Shown here piece by piece: positions 1-6,693 of a DNA stretch of 22,810 nt. Under the pieces are notes generated by a model. The model did no database searches, was not told the DNA's origin, and worked only from the letters and a program-made list of their open reading frames with translations. The translations under genes were made by a program, and so were the position numbers. Location: positions 1-22,810 of the forward strand of contig JAHHUC010000033.1 in the NCBI GenBank assembly GCA_020024215.1, in the 5' to 3' direction. Numbering within the stretch: the stretch's first letter is position 1; the number at the start of each line of letters is the position of its first letter. The DNA comes from Oscillospiraceae bacterium. GTDB taxonomy: Bacteria; Bacillota; Clostridia; Oscillospirales; Ruminococcaceae.

Positions 1-137
1 AGATCCGCATGGGCAACTCTGTCCTCGTTGTGTCGGGATTTTTCAAGGAGAACAGTACCGCCACCGCAGCCGACAAAATGATGAAGGTGCTGGAAGCGGA
101 AAGCAACTCACCCCAAAAGCAGGATGATATCGCATGA
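1..137 (+). CDS. 3' end of a small transposon-encoded (TnpW-like) protein, partial
   Basis: The third frame is open from the window edge to a TGA at 135-137 and encodes 44 residues starting IRMGNSVLVV and ending with a Ser/Gln/Asp-rich tail. The pattern of a short beta-rich segment followed by T-A-A-D-K-M-x-K-V-L-E matches the shape of the small TnpW-type proteins found near the recombinase in Tn4451/Tn1549-like elements, where an A-D-K-I-x-R-L-I helix occupies the same place. Their role is not established. A strong hairpin follows 13 bases after the stop. The start is outside the window, and the assignment rests on recalled family shape, so it is tentative. Confidence 0.5.
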   Translation, partial: IRMGNSVLVVSGFFKENSTATAADKMMKVLEAESNSPQKQDDIA

Positions 138-150
138 AAACGGCATGGAA

Positions 151-180
151 AAGCGGTCATGCTGGAGAGCATGACCGCTT
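151..180 (+). terminator. Perfect 13-bp hairpin after the TnpW-like ORF
   Basis: The arm at 151-163 pairs perfectly with 168-180 around a GGAG loop. It starts 13 bases after the stop of the preceding ORF. There is no real T-run on either side, so it may act as a weak terminator or an mRNA-stabilising end rather than a classical intrinsic terminator. It separates the plus-strand ORF from the convergent gene at 203-619. Confidence 0.6.
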
Positions 181-202
181 GATAGAATAATAAACTGGGA
201 TT

Positions 203-619
203 TTACCATCGTTTTTCAAATGCAATCCTTGTATCTGCACAAAAACCAATTATTGTTACTATTCCCATAACACACTTTTCAAAAGTTGTTCCCAGAAACT
301 GTTGAATAACTCCTACTAATGTTATAGGTAATGTGATAATTAAAAACGCTGAAAGAGCTATACCCCAAAATCTATTTAGCTTGACAGGAATAATTTGGCT
401 TGCAATTAAAGCAATCAGTATATTGATAATAGTTATTACTATTGAACTAATTGAAATTTGTTGTGCAGTTACAAATGACTCTGTTCTCCCCCCATTTATC
501 CATAAATAGGGAATAATATTTGCAATAACCAATGTATGCACCAATATATTTATTCCACCTATCATAATAGCACATATTCCTGCTTTCCTTAGATTGAATT
601 TTCTAATCCTTTCTAACAT
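203..619 (-). CDS. Small four-helix membrane protein, unknown function (element cargo)
   Basis: This 138-residue protein starts at an ATG at 619-617, preceded by a strong AGGAGG site with 7-base spacing and a near-consensus promoter (657-685). It is almost entirely hydrophobic. About four membrane segments can be seen, near residues 15-35, 55-75, 83-105 and 112-130, with short basic loops (RKFNLRK at the N-terminus, EKRW at the C-terminus). I do not recognise the family, and no catalytic motif is visible. It sits between a TnpW-like ORF and the recombinase start, on the opposite strand, which suggests cargo of the mobile element rather than a conserved backbone gene. It is AT-rich compared with the ORF on its left, so it may have joined the element separately. 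Confidence 0.7.
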   Translation of the reverse strand: MLERIRKFNLRKAGICAIMIGGINILVHTLVIANIIPYLWINGGRTESFVTAQQISISSIVITIINILIALIASQIIPVKLNRFWGIALSAFLIITLPITLVGVIQQFLGTTFEKCVMGIVTIIGFCADTRIAFEKRW

Positions 620-656
620 CTCTAACCTCCTCTAGAAATTTAAATCTTATGATTTA

Positions 657-685
657 ATTATACCATCCAATGATGAACTTTTCAA
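657..685 (-). promoter_or_regulatory. Sigma-A-type promoter for the 203-619 gene
   Basis: Read on the minus strand, a TTGAAA -35 box (685-680) is followed by a 17-base spacer and a perfect TATAAT -10 box (662-657), 38 bases upstream of the ATG. This is one of the best promoters in the window and supports the 138-residue ORF as a truly expressed gene. Confidence 0.75.
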
Positions 686-772
686 TCACACACATCACGA
701 TAATCCCCACTCTGAAACACCGCTATTTTACCAAGTCATAAAGAATCAAAATTCACATTTTGCCGCTATACA

Positions 773-825
773 GACAGCTGCCCCCTATGGTATGATAAGC
801 ATACGGAATAGTGGGGCTGGCTGTC
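773..825 (+). repeat. Nested inverted repeats upstream of the recombinase start
   Basis: GACAGC (773-778) pairs with GCTGTC (820-825), CCCC (781-784) with GGGG (813-816), and GTATG (790-794) with CATAC (800-804) around ATAAG. Together they form one nested stem ending 17 bases before the recombinase ATG. It could be an operator or an mRNA structure controlling recombinase expression, or a recombinase binding region. No function can be assigned from the sequence alone. Confidence 0.5.
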
Positions 826-841
826 GGAAACGGAGGATTTT

Positions 842-943
842 ATGTTAAGACAGACTACCCAAACAACCCCTGTTACAGCTCTTTATGCAAGGCTTTCTAA
901 AGATGATGACCTGCAAGGTGAGAGCAATTCTATTGTTAATTAG
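842..943 (+). pseudogene. Serine recombinase, N-terminal fragment ended by a nonsense codon
   Basis: After a GGAGG site, an ATG at 842 opens 33 codons. The segment ALYARLSKDD carries the Y-x-R-x-S motif with the nucleophilic serine of the resolvase domain, and GESNSIVN continues exactly as in Tn4451/Tn1549-type large serine recombinases. Those proteins run on as N-Q-K. Here the Gln codon is TAG (941-943), consistent with one C-to-T change. After the following AAG codon the homology stops, so the remainder of the catalytic domain is missing. Intact relatives are roughly 500-560 residues. The recognisable remainder reappears at 2062-2902, so this is either one gene disrupted by replacement of its middle or two fragments of different copies. 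Confidence 0.85.
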
Positions 944-1001
944 AAGTGGATTTGTCAAGGAGCCTTTTTGCAAATCGCAATACTATTATGTTTGGGCTGC
1001 T

Positions 1002-1142
1002 TTAGGGCACTCTTAGCGTGGAAAAAAGAGCCGAAAAAAGGATTATACACCATCCGGATGTGATTTTCGTCCCTAAGAGAGCGCACAACTGCCGCAGGCA
1101 GCACCACCGCCTGCTTGTGGGTGGTGAGTAAGTGCGCCCTTA
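1002..1142. repeat. Multi-helix inverted-repeat cluster, candidate structured RNA or element end
   Basis: Four perfect pairings are visible: CTCTTAG (1010-1016) with CTAAGAG (1073-1079); GCGCAC (1081-1086) with GTGCGC (1132-1137); CTGCC (1089-1093) with GGCAG (1097-1101); and CACCACC (1102-1108) with GGTGGTG (1120-1126). TAGGGC (1003-1008) can also pair imperfectly with GCCCTTA (1136-1142). The GCGCAC helix encloses two hairpins as a three-way junction. The segment is GC-richer than its surroundings and lies where the recombinase reading frame is interrupted. It precedes the promoter at 1155-1182 and so is not in that transcript's leader. It may be an RNA from an older transcription unit or a foldable DNA end. 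Confidence 0.5.
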
Positions 1143-1154
1143 GACGGATTATAA

Positions 1155-1182
1155 TTGACTATCCTTTTGAGATTGATATAAT
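1155..1182 (+). promoter_or_regulatory. Sigma-A-type promoter for the 1232-1825 gene
   Basis: A TTGACT -35 box (1155-1160), a 16-base spacer and a perfect TATAAT -10 box (1177-1182) lie 50 bases upstream of the start codon. Transcription would begin near 1189. Confidence 0.7.
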
Positions 1183-1231
1183 GTAAGTGCTGACTAGATC
1201 AAAATATTTTTAACAGAAAGGAGCGTTGTGC

Positions 1232-1825
1232 TTGATAAGAGAGGAAAAAGAACTCTTAACTAAAAAGTTGAAGCGCAAGGGATTTCAGAGCTTTAGGTTA
1301 CTTAACGAAAATGAACTGCCAATAGATATAAAAGCTGACTTTCAATACATGATTGATGTTTTGCCTTACAGATTAGAAATTGAAAATGAAAAATCTCATA
1401 GCTCTACTGTAAATGATGAGATTCCAAGAACTTCTTTTAACGACCCGGAGGATTTTTACTGTTCAAAAAAAGAAATAGATAATTTGAACAGTAAGAAAAT
1501 CAGAATTCTTTACAAAATAGCCTACTGTTATCAGCTGCAGGAAATCTTAATATACACATCACATGTAAGCTCTGCTAAGGAAAGCGAAGATTATTATATC
1601 AGCATAGAACCGATGTGGGCAATGAAGAATATCAGAAAGTTTTTAGCTTTGGTCAGAAGAACAATGCACACTTCTTCTTGTTCTTTTCACTTTACAGACG
1701 GAATGACAATCGTTTTGGATTTATCGGAAATATATACCGGTATTTATATGAATGAAAATGTGAACGAAGAAATAATTGAAAACATTTCTGCCTTAGTGAA
1801 TAGCGAAGGACTGTTTTTAACATAA
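1232..1825 (+). CDS. Hypothetical soluble protein, 197 aa, inside the broken recombinase locus
   Basis: I chose the TTG at 1232 because it lies 8 bases after the AAGGAG at 1218-1223. An in-frame TTG at 1226 is only 2 bases from that site and is unlikely. The product is charged and soluble: a basic N-terminus (EKELLTKKLKRKG), an acidic low-complexity linker around residues 50-80, and an alpha/beta C-terminal half with alternating hydrophobic strands (YYISIEP, MTIVLDLSEIY). There is no signal peptide, membrane segment or motif that I recognise. The gene has its own promoter and a strong terminator, so it behaves as an autonomous cassette between the two recombinase fragments. It is AT-rich. An element-borne accessory gene is the simplest reading. 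Confidence 0.65.
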   Translation: MIREEKELLTKKLKRKGFQSFRLLNENELPIDIKADFQYMIDVLPYRLEIENEKSHSSTVNDEIPRTSFNDPEDFYCSKKEIDNLNSKKIRILYKIAYCYQLQEILIYTSHVSSAKESEDYYISIEPMWAMKNIRKFLALVRRTMHTSSCSFHFTDGMTIVLDLSEIYTGIYMNENVNEEIIENISALVNSEGLFLT

Positions 1826-1936
1826 CTGAATGTTCATTATCTGTTATATCTATTTTGATTATTCTAACAGATTTATTAAGCACAAGGAAGCCCTGCATGG
1901 AGATAGATATATAAGTATTTGCAAAGGGTTTTACAT

Positions 1937-1983
1937 AAAAAGCTGCTGAAAGCTCCAAAAAAAGAGAGCTTCAGCAGCTTTTT
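1937..1983 (+). terminator. Strong hairpin terminator after the 1232-1825 gene, bidirectional
   Basis: The arm at 1937-1954 pairs with 1967-1983 with one bulged A, the stem being flanked by an A-run on the left and a T-run on the right. It can stop transcription from either side. It lies 111 bases after the stop codon at 1825. Confidence 0.8.
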
Positions 1984-2061
1984 AATGCTCTGCGCTGTGA
2001 GTCAATTAAGAATATATTGGATTATATTGATTTACCACCGCTTTGGGATGACGCAAAAATA

Positions 2062-2902
2062 TGGGCAATATTTGAAAACACACAGCTGCCTGTCATTGAG
2101 TAAAGTGTATTTCTTTATCCATAATATCCGAAAATCCCGGCTAAGTCTTATAAAGATGGGCGAAATAGGAATGTTCTCCTGTCTGATATATTGTGCAGAT
2201 GGGGGCTTTATTATCTATCAGTGCATAGCAGCCGGTTTTTGCAGGAATCAGGAATATTACATTTGTTTTAGGATTATAAATAAAGTATATATGTGCTGAG
2301 ACTTATTCCATCCTAACTGTGATCTTGGAAAGAATTGATACTTGATAATCTGCAAAAAATCGTTTCCTTTACCAGAGAGCACAAGAAGCGGTTTTCTCAG
2401 ATGGATATGGACATGAAAAAGAATGTAACAATGGGCTTGCCAAAAAGAAACGGCAGTTGACAGATGCCCAAAAAGCGCATTGCATAATTTGACCGTATCA
2501 TTTTTGGACTGTAAGAGGACAATGTAAAGGTTAAGCTGCCTGATAACAGATTTATCAAGATTTACTGTGACTGTGAGCCAAAACAGAGCAATCTTAAAAA
2601 CATGGCAGAGCATTTGCGCAAAGAGCCAAAGCAGCATGAGAGCAGAAAACCAATGCCGACTTTTTATAACAGCGTTTAAGAATTATATGGATATACATAA
2701 GCTTGACAGGCAGCTCTTTGAGAGTTTATATACCGCATCAAAGTTTCCCATACAGAGAAAAGAATCCAAGACAGGAGAAATCACTGTTATCTTAAATTTT
2801 ATCGGTGCATTTGACTTAAAACAGGCATTGAAAAAGCCCAAAATACAAGTAAAAAACAGCAAGGAACGCCATAGCCGTCAAGCTACACTGTTCCTTGCTT
2901 AA
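2062..2902 (+). pseudogene. Serine recombinase, zinc-ribbon and C-terminal remnant with several frameshifts
   Basis: Reading across frames recovers the order of a Tn4451/Tn1549-type recombinase. WAIFENTQLPVIE at 2062-2100 is followed by TAA, where relatives usually have Gln or another sense codon. In the next frame come NIRKSR and a zinc ribbon with LIYCADGG (the second Cys of the usual C-A-D-C-G is Gly here) and NQEYYIC (to about 2265). Then, in another frame, comes NLQKIVSFTREHKKRF (about 2345-2395), then EDNVKVKLPDNRFIKI (2517-2564), and finally MDIHKLDRQLFESLY through ILNFIGAFDL (2687-2818), the C-terminal domain. At least three frameshifts and several stops make it non-functional. The 78 bases before 2062 (NALRCESIKNILDYID, in frame) do not look like recombinase and may mark the junction with foreign DNA. 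Confidence 0.85.
2858..2899 (+). terminator. Recombinase-terminal hairpin
   Basis: AGCAAGGAAC (2858-2867) pairs perfectly with GTTCCTTGCT (2890-2899), enclosing a 22-base loop, and is followed by AAATGTTTTTT. It overlaps the last codons of the recombinase remnant, a common position for a terminator at the end of such elements. It may equally be near the element end. Confidence 0.65.
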
Positions 2903-2917
2903 ATGTTTTTTATTAAG

Positions 2918-2941
2918 AGGGCTGAAGAAGGCCCTTTTTTT
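2918..2941 (+). terminator. Second hairpin with T-run
   Basis: AGGGC (2918-2922) pairs with GCCCT (2931-2935), followed by a run of seven T. It is a short intrinsic terminator for plus-strand transcription leaving the element, just ahead of the convergent membrane-protein gene whose stop is at 2962. Confidence 0.65.
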
Positions 2942-2961
2942 AAAAAAGCGGCGCTTTATTT

Positions 2962-4125
2962 TTAAGCAAACATAGACATCAGCCTTGCAACAATAAGTCC
3001 GCCGCCTGTTCCGATTACATAGCCTATCAGAGCCATGAGAATACCAACGGGAACCAAAGCCGGGCTGTAAGCACCTGCTAAAATGGGAGCAGAGGCTGTT
3101 CCTCCGATATTTGCAAGGCTGGCAACGCAGCTTGTAAAGAGGTCAAGCTTAAAGAGCTTGGCAAATATAAGCATGATGATTCCGTGGATGGCGAGTATAA
3201 CAAAGCCTGAAAGAATCCACATGGGGGCATCCTGAAGCTCCAAAAGGCTTGCTCTTGAGGCTAAAAGACCGATGATTGAATAAAGGAAGATGTTTGCAAG
3301 CTCTCCGCTGCCGGCAATTTTACCGAAGGGTGTGAGGGCTGCAGCAAGGCCCAAAACGGTGATGAAGAGAACCGTCCATGTGGCTTTGTCCAAAAGACCT
3401 ATGGAGCCTTGAATCACAGCGCCCACGTTCTGTCCTATTGCAGATACCAAAAGTGCAGCTCCTAAGAGAATGAGAAGGCTTGCAAATGAGATAGGCTCCT
3501 TTGTCTCCTCCTGTTCCTTTTCAAGCCTTGCACAAACCTCGTCAAGAGCCTGTGTGTTGGATTTTGTCCACTTGTTGAACTTGGGGGCAAAGTTGATTAC
3601 CCAAAGCAGGAACATAACCCAAATGGAGTAGTCGATGGAGTCAATTACAAGGGCATATGCCATGTCGGCCTCTCCTATGTCAAGGGCAGCCTGTATAGCC
3701 ATCATGTTTCCGCTTCCGCCCATCCAGCTTCCGCAAAGGGCAGCAAGAGCCTTCCAAGCCTCAGAGCCAAGCTGCGTGTGGAATATGGCATAGGTCACAA
3801 CAAAGCCAAGTCCGATGGAAACAGAGGCTGTGAAAAAGCCGCCCAGCATACGGGGCCCAAGCTTTGCAATTTTGCGAAGGTCGCACTTTAACAGCATGAG
3901 GAATATCATTGCATAGAGAATATTGTTCTTTAAAGCGCCGTAGGCCGGCTTTGTTGCAGCCAGATCCCATACATTCAATGTACACAGCACCATGCATAAT
4001 AGATACAGAAGTACAACAGGGGGTACATACTTAAAGAATTTGGATTTTGTTTTCTTTTCCAAACCGATAAGAACTGCTGCCAATGTCAAAAGGCAGGCAA
4101 AGTAGGTAAATCCGTTGGTGATCAT
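2962..4125 (-). CDS. DUF819 family (YjcL-like) polytopic membrane protein
   Basis: This 387-residue protein has roughly 11-12 membrane segments, glycine-rich helix breaks (LCGSWMGGSGNMMAIQ near 131-146, SLANIGGTASAPILAG near 337-352) and a central cytoplasmic loop rich in Glu/Lys (about 195-212). The pair of internally similar glycine-rich segments, each in one half, is typical of DUF819 proteins such as Bacillus YjcL and resembles the two-fold repeat of secondary transporters. Function in the family is not established. It lies 42 bases downstream of the dipeptide epimerase gene on the same strand, with its own AAGGAG site, so the two are probably co-transcribed. That suggests import of murein-derived dipeptides or a related amino-acid compound. 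The family call is firm; the substrate is inference. Confidence 0.85.
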   Translation of the reverse strand: MITNGFTYFACLLTLAAVLIGLEKKTKSKFFKYVPPVVLLYLLCMVLCTLNVWDLAATKPAYGALKNNILYAMIFLMLLKCDLRKIAKLGPRMLGGFFTASVSIGLGFVVTYAIFHTQLGSEAWKALAALCGSWMGGSGNMMAIQAALDIGEADMAYALVIDSIDYSIWVMFLLWVINFAPKFNKWTKSNTQALDEVCARLEKEQEETKEPISFASLLILLGAALLVSAIGQNVGAVIQGSIGLLDKATWTVLFITVLGLAAALTPFGKIAGSGELANIFLYSIIGLLASRASLLELQDAPMWILSGFVILAIHGIIMLIFAKLFKLDLFTSCVASLANIGGTASAPILAGAYSPALVPVGILMALIGYVIGTGGGLIVARLMSMFA

Positions 4126-4167
4126 TTTTTATCTCCTTTTAATAGCTTTATAATGAATAGGCTTGAC

Positions 4168-5259
4168 CTAATCAATATACTTTAATCCATTTATGCCTCT
4201 TATGCCCAAACCGGGTTCATCAGAGACAGTGATGAGCCTTTCGTTGAAAATGCTTCCGCCGATAACAGGGTCCTCTGAGCACAGAAGAGGGCCGTCGAGG
4301 TCTATCTTGGTGATTATACTTTTGGCGCAGGCAAGATGAACAGCCGCATTTACGCTGACCTTGGCCTCTAACATACAGCCTATCATACATTCTACACCGT
4401 AGATCTCAGAGGCTGAGGCTATCTTCAAGCCGTTGTATATTCCGCCGCACTTCATAAGCTTTATGTTCACAAGGTCGGCAGCTCTCATCTGCATTATTTT
4501 AACAGCATCCTCAGGGGAAAATACGCTTTCATCTGCAAGTATGGGCACATAGGAATGATCGGTTACATATTTAAGACCTTCCAAATCCTGTGCCTTTACA
4601 GGCTGCTCTGCAAATTCTATGTCAAGATTATGCTCCTGCATTTTGTTTAGTATGGAAACAGCCTGCTTGGGTGTCCATGCCTGATTTGCATCTATCCTTA
4701 TTTTGACCTTGTCTTTGACAGCTCTTCTTACAGCAACAAGTCTTTCAACATCCAATTCGGGGTTTGCCCCCACCTTGATTTTAAGGCAGTCATAGCCCCT
4801 TTCTATGGCGTTTATGGCATCCTTAGCCATTTCCTCGGGGCTGTTTACGCTTATTGTTATGTCTGTGACAATGCTGCTGCGGCTTTTGCCCAAAAGCTTA
4901 TACACAGGGATTTTGCAAAGCTGCCCGTAAAGATCCCAAAGGGCTATGTCAACTGCGGCCTTTGCGCTGCTGTTTTTGGCTATGCAGCTGTTGAGCGAGA
5001 GCATAAGCTCTTCAAAATCGTCGATATTTCTGCCGATGACGGCCTTTCCGATATGGTCCTTTATGGCGCCTAAAATAGCATCTGTTGTGTCTCCGGTGAT
5101 AACCCCTGTGGGAGGAGCCTCACCATATCCGACATTTCCTGTGTCGGTTTCAATTTCAACAATTACATCCTCAACGCTGTTTACAGTCCGCAAAGCTGTT
5201 TTAAAGGGAACTCTCAGGGGGACAGAGATTTTTCCCAGCCTTATGTTTGTGATTTTCAT
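4168..5259 (-). CDS. ykfB: L-Ala-D/L-Glu (dipeptide) epimerase, enolase superfamily
   Basis: The enzyme inverts the Glu alpha-carbon in L-Ala-D-Glu released from peptidoglycan so that the dipeptide can be hydrolysed and reused. The 363-residue protein has the muconate-lactonizing-enzyme fold: a capping domain (1-115) and a barrel with the K-x-K motif (K160, K162), metal ligands D190 (in DANQAW), E218 (in FAEQP) and D243 (in LADES), and the opposing lysine K267. The DLD at 320-322 is the D-x-D motif that holds the substrate ammonium group in L-Ala-D/L-Glu epimerases, which favours this specificity over other dipeptide epimerases. I chose the ATG at 5259 because a GGGAG site lies just upstream. 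The frame stays open for another 51 codons upstream, but that part has no site and does not match the family. It heads a pair with the DUF819 gene. Confidence 0.9.
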   Translation of the reverse strand: MKITNIRLGKISVPLRVPFKTALRTVNSVEDVIVEIETDTGNVGYGEAPPTGVITGDTTDAILGAIKDHIGKAVIGRNIDDFEELMLSLNSCIAKNSSAKAAVDIALWDLYGQLCKIPVYKLLGKSRSSIVTDITISVNSPEEMAKDAINAIERGYDCLKIKVGANPELDVERLVAVRRAVKDKVKIRIDANQAWTPKQAVSILNKMQEHNLDIEFAEQPVKAQDLEGLKYVTDHSYVPILADESVFSPEDAVKIMQMRAADLVNIKLMKCGGIYNGLKIASASEIYGVECMIGCMLEAKVSVNAAVHLACAKSIITKIDLDGPLLCSEDPVIGGSIFNERLITVSDEPGLGIRGINGLKYID

Positions 5260-5971
5260 AACAATCTCCCTTACTTTCAAAGTTGCTGCATTATGCAAAG
5301 TATATTGATTTATATGCGAAGGGTTTGGATATGATGCATCCGATTTCTGCCCTCTGCAAGCTTCACAGGTAAAAATGGCTTGAAATTGGCTTTTTCTATG
5401 CCATAAGCGCACAGCAGAGCATTGTGAAAATGTTTAAAAATGGTGCTTTATCAAAGTGTGTCAGGGAACATTTTCACCGATAAAAAATTCCGGCAGCAAA
5501 AGAGAGCAAGATCTCTGCTGTCGGAACCCATGAATTTTGATATCAACATTAGAATGATGCTGCTGTGTAAAACAAGAAAATCGGCAAATCCCAAAAGCTA
5601 AGGTCTTTACTGCCCTTAAAGAGCTGAATGTTCTTTATAATATCCGTGCATATTTAACATAAAAATTTTATTGAAGTCTGCAATTTTTTTTGCACACAGA
5701 CCATTAAAAGAGCATAAATAAGTATAAATAAATATTAAAACAATGTCAATATAAAATATTACTTTTCAATTATTTTGTACTTAAATTTTAAATAATGGTG
5801 TAATTAAATGTGCAGAATACCTGAATGACTTTCCCGATTATGGATAAATTGTGTACAAGTATGCTTTAAAGAAAATATGAGCAGCATTTTTTATGCAGCC
5901 CATAGAGCTTAATTGCATATTAAATTCAGCTTAATTTTTAAAATTTCAGCTTAAAGCATAAAATCTTTTCA
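5260..5971. other. 712-base gap without a convincing gene
   Basis: I see no supported ORF. The right two thirds are very AT-rich. The gap holds a long hairpin at 5488-5526, two TTCAGCTTAA direct repeats (near 5924-5955) and A/T runs that could be curved DNA. The promoter of the epimerase pair should be in its left 150 bases; a possible CATAAT -10 lies on the minus strand near 5290, but no good -35 box is visible. The minus-strand phosphatase operon ends at the right edge with no clear intrinsic terminator. Confidence 0.6.
5488..5526. repeat. Long intergenic hairpin
   Basis: TTCCGGCAGCA (5488-5498) pairs with TGCTGTCGGAA (5516-5526) with one G-T wobble. Inside, AGAGA (5501-5505) can pair with TCTCT (5512-5516) to extend the stem. 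No T-run follows on either strand, so it is not a classical terminator. It lies about 230 bases upstream of the epimerase start, on its leader side. Confidence 0.5.
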
Positions 5972-6652
5972 TTATCCATTCTTTTTTGACAATAAACAGT
6001 TGCCGTTCATTATTATTTCAAAAAGCTCTTCTGTGTTTGAGGCAGTAAAGTCGGCTCCTGCATTTATAAGCTCCTCTTTATTTCTGTAACCCCAAAGCAC
6101 ACCGCAGACAGCAAGCTGTCCGTTTTTTGCAGTTTTTACATCTATGTCGCTGTCCCCTACAAAAAGCGTGGAACGGGCTGTGGAATCAAGTGATTTCATA
6201 AGTGCAAAAAGCCCGGCAGGATCAGGCTTTGGAGGGATTTTGTCAATTCTGCCCCTTATTTCATCTGCCATATTCGGCAGATAGTGCTCCACCACCTTCT
6301 GAGACGGCTCATGATCCTTGTTGGTAAGCACACCTATTTTGATGCCCTTATTGCGCATAAGCGAAAAAAGCTCCGGAATTTTAGGATATACATAGGTTTT
6401 ATCCTCCTTATGCAGGTTGTAAAGTTCTGTATATTCTTTAAGCGTGCTTTGCAGCACATGGGCTGTCCTTTTATCCTCCGGTATGAATTTTTCTACAAAT
6501 TTAGGCATACCATACCCCACAAAATATCTGTATTCATCCAGACTGTGAGTTTTCCAGCCCTTTTCCCTGCAAAGCGTATTGGCACAGTCTGCCAGATCCT
6601 CCAAAGTGTTAAGCAGCGTTCCGTCAAGATCAAATATGACTGTTTTAAACAT
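5972..6652 (-). CDS. HAD-superfamily phosphatase, phosphoglycolate-phosphatase-like
   Basis: This 226-residue HAD subfamily IA hydrolase has all four motifs: D8-L-D10 in FDLDGTLL (nucleophile and general acid), T110-N111 in VLTNKD, K142 in PPKPDP, and D167/D171 in FVGDSDID. A helical cap (about residues 15-85) sits between motifs I and II, as in Gph, PpaX and beta-phosphoglucomutase relatives. It probably hydrolyses a small phosphorylated metabolite in the cytoplasm; the exact substrate cannot be read from the sequence. The start is preceded by AGGAGAGG. It is the last gene of a minus-strand group behind two membrane-protein genes, with 41 bases between its start and the stop of the gene upstream. 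Confidence 0.9.
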   Translation of the reverse strand: MFKTVIFDLDGTLLNTLEDLADCANTLCREKGWKTHSLDEYRYFVGYGMPKFVEKFIPEDKRTAHVLQSTLKEYTELYNLHKEDKTYVYPKIPELFSLMRNKGIKIGVLTNKDHEPSQKVVEHYLPNMADEIRGRIDKIPPKPDPAGLFALMKSLDSTARSTLFVGDSDIDVKTAKNGQLAVCGVLWGYRNKEELINAGADFTASNTEELFEIIMNGNCLLSKKNG

Positions 6653-6693
6653 AAAAATATAACCTCTCCTGTAATTTTTTCAGTCTTTAAAAT

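Larger units (their letters stand above)
1..2945. mobile_element. Decayed remnant of a serine-recombinase integrative/mobilizable element
   Basis: The stretch holds, in order, the tail of a TnpW-like ORF, a small accessory membrane protein, the N-terminus of a large serine recombinase, unrelated DNA with one intact ORF, and the frameshifted zinc-ribbon and C-terminal parts of a recombinase of the same family. In Tn4451/Tn1549-like elements the recombinase is the last gene before the element end, so the right boundary probably lies in the 2900-2960 terminator region. I cannot see a clear attachment-site repeat, and the left part of the element lies outside the window. The codon use of the first 137 bases is GC-richer than the chromosomal genes to the right. 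The element is very probably immobile because its recombinase is broken. The exact ends are inferred. Confidence 0.7.

Noticed and set aside
1132..1225. Group II intron start suggested by GTGCGCCC at 1132-1139
   Set aside because: No domain V hairpin and no intron-encoded reverse transcriptase nearby; the GTGCGC is explained by pairing with GCGCAC at 1081.
1692..1958. Antisense ORF over the 1232-1825 gene
   Set aside because: No ribosome site, no recognisable protein, and it overlaps a better-supported gene with promoter and terminator.
4946..5308. Plus-strand ORF opposite the epimerase gene
   Set aside because: Serine/hydrophobic-rich mirror of a well-supported enzyme frame, without a ribosome site.
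5260..5412. N-terminal extension of the epimerase by 51 codons
   Set aside because: The frame is open, but there is no ribosome site, the residues do not resemble the enzyme family, and a good GGGAG site precedes the ATG at 5259.
5488..5526. T-box leader element
   Set aside because: The UGGAACC-like text occurs only partly (CGGAACCC), there is no specifier stem or terminator, and the epimerase is not an amino-acid-tRNA-related gene.
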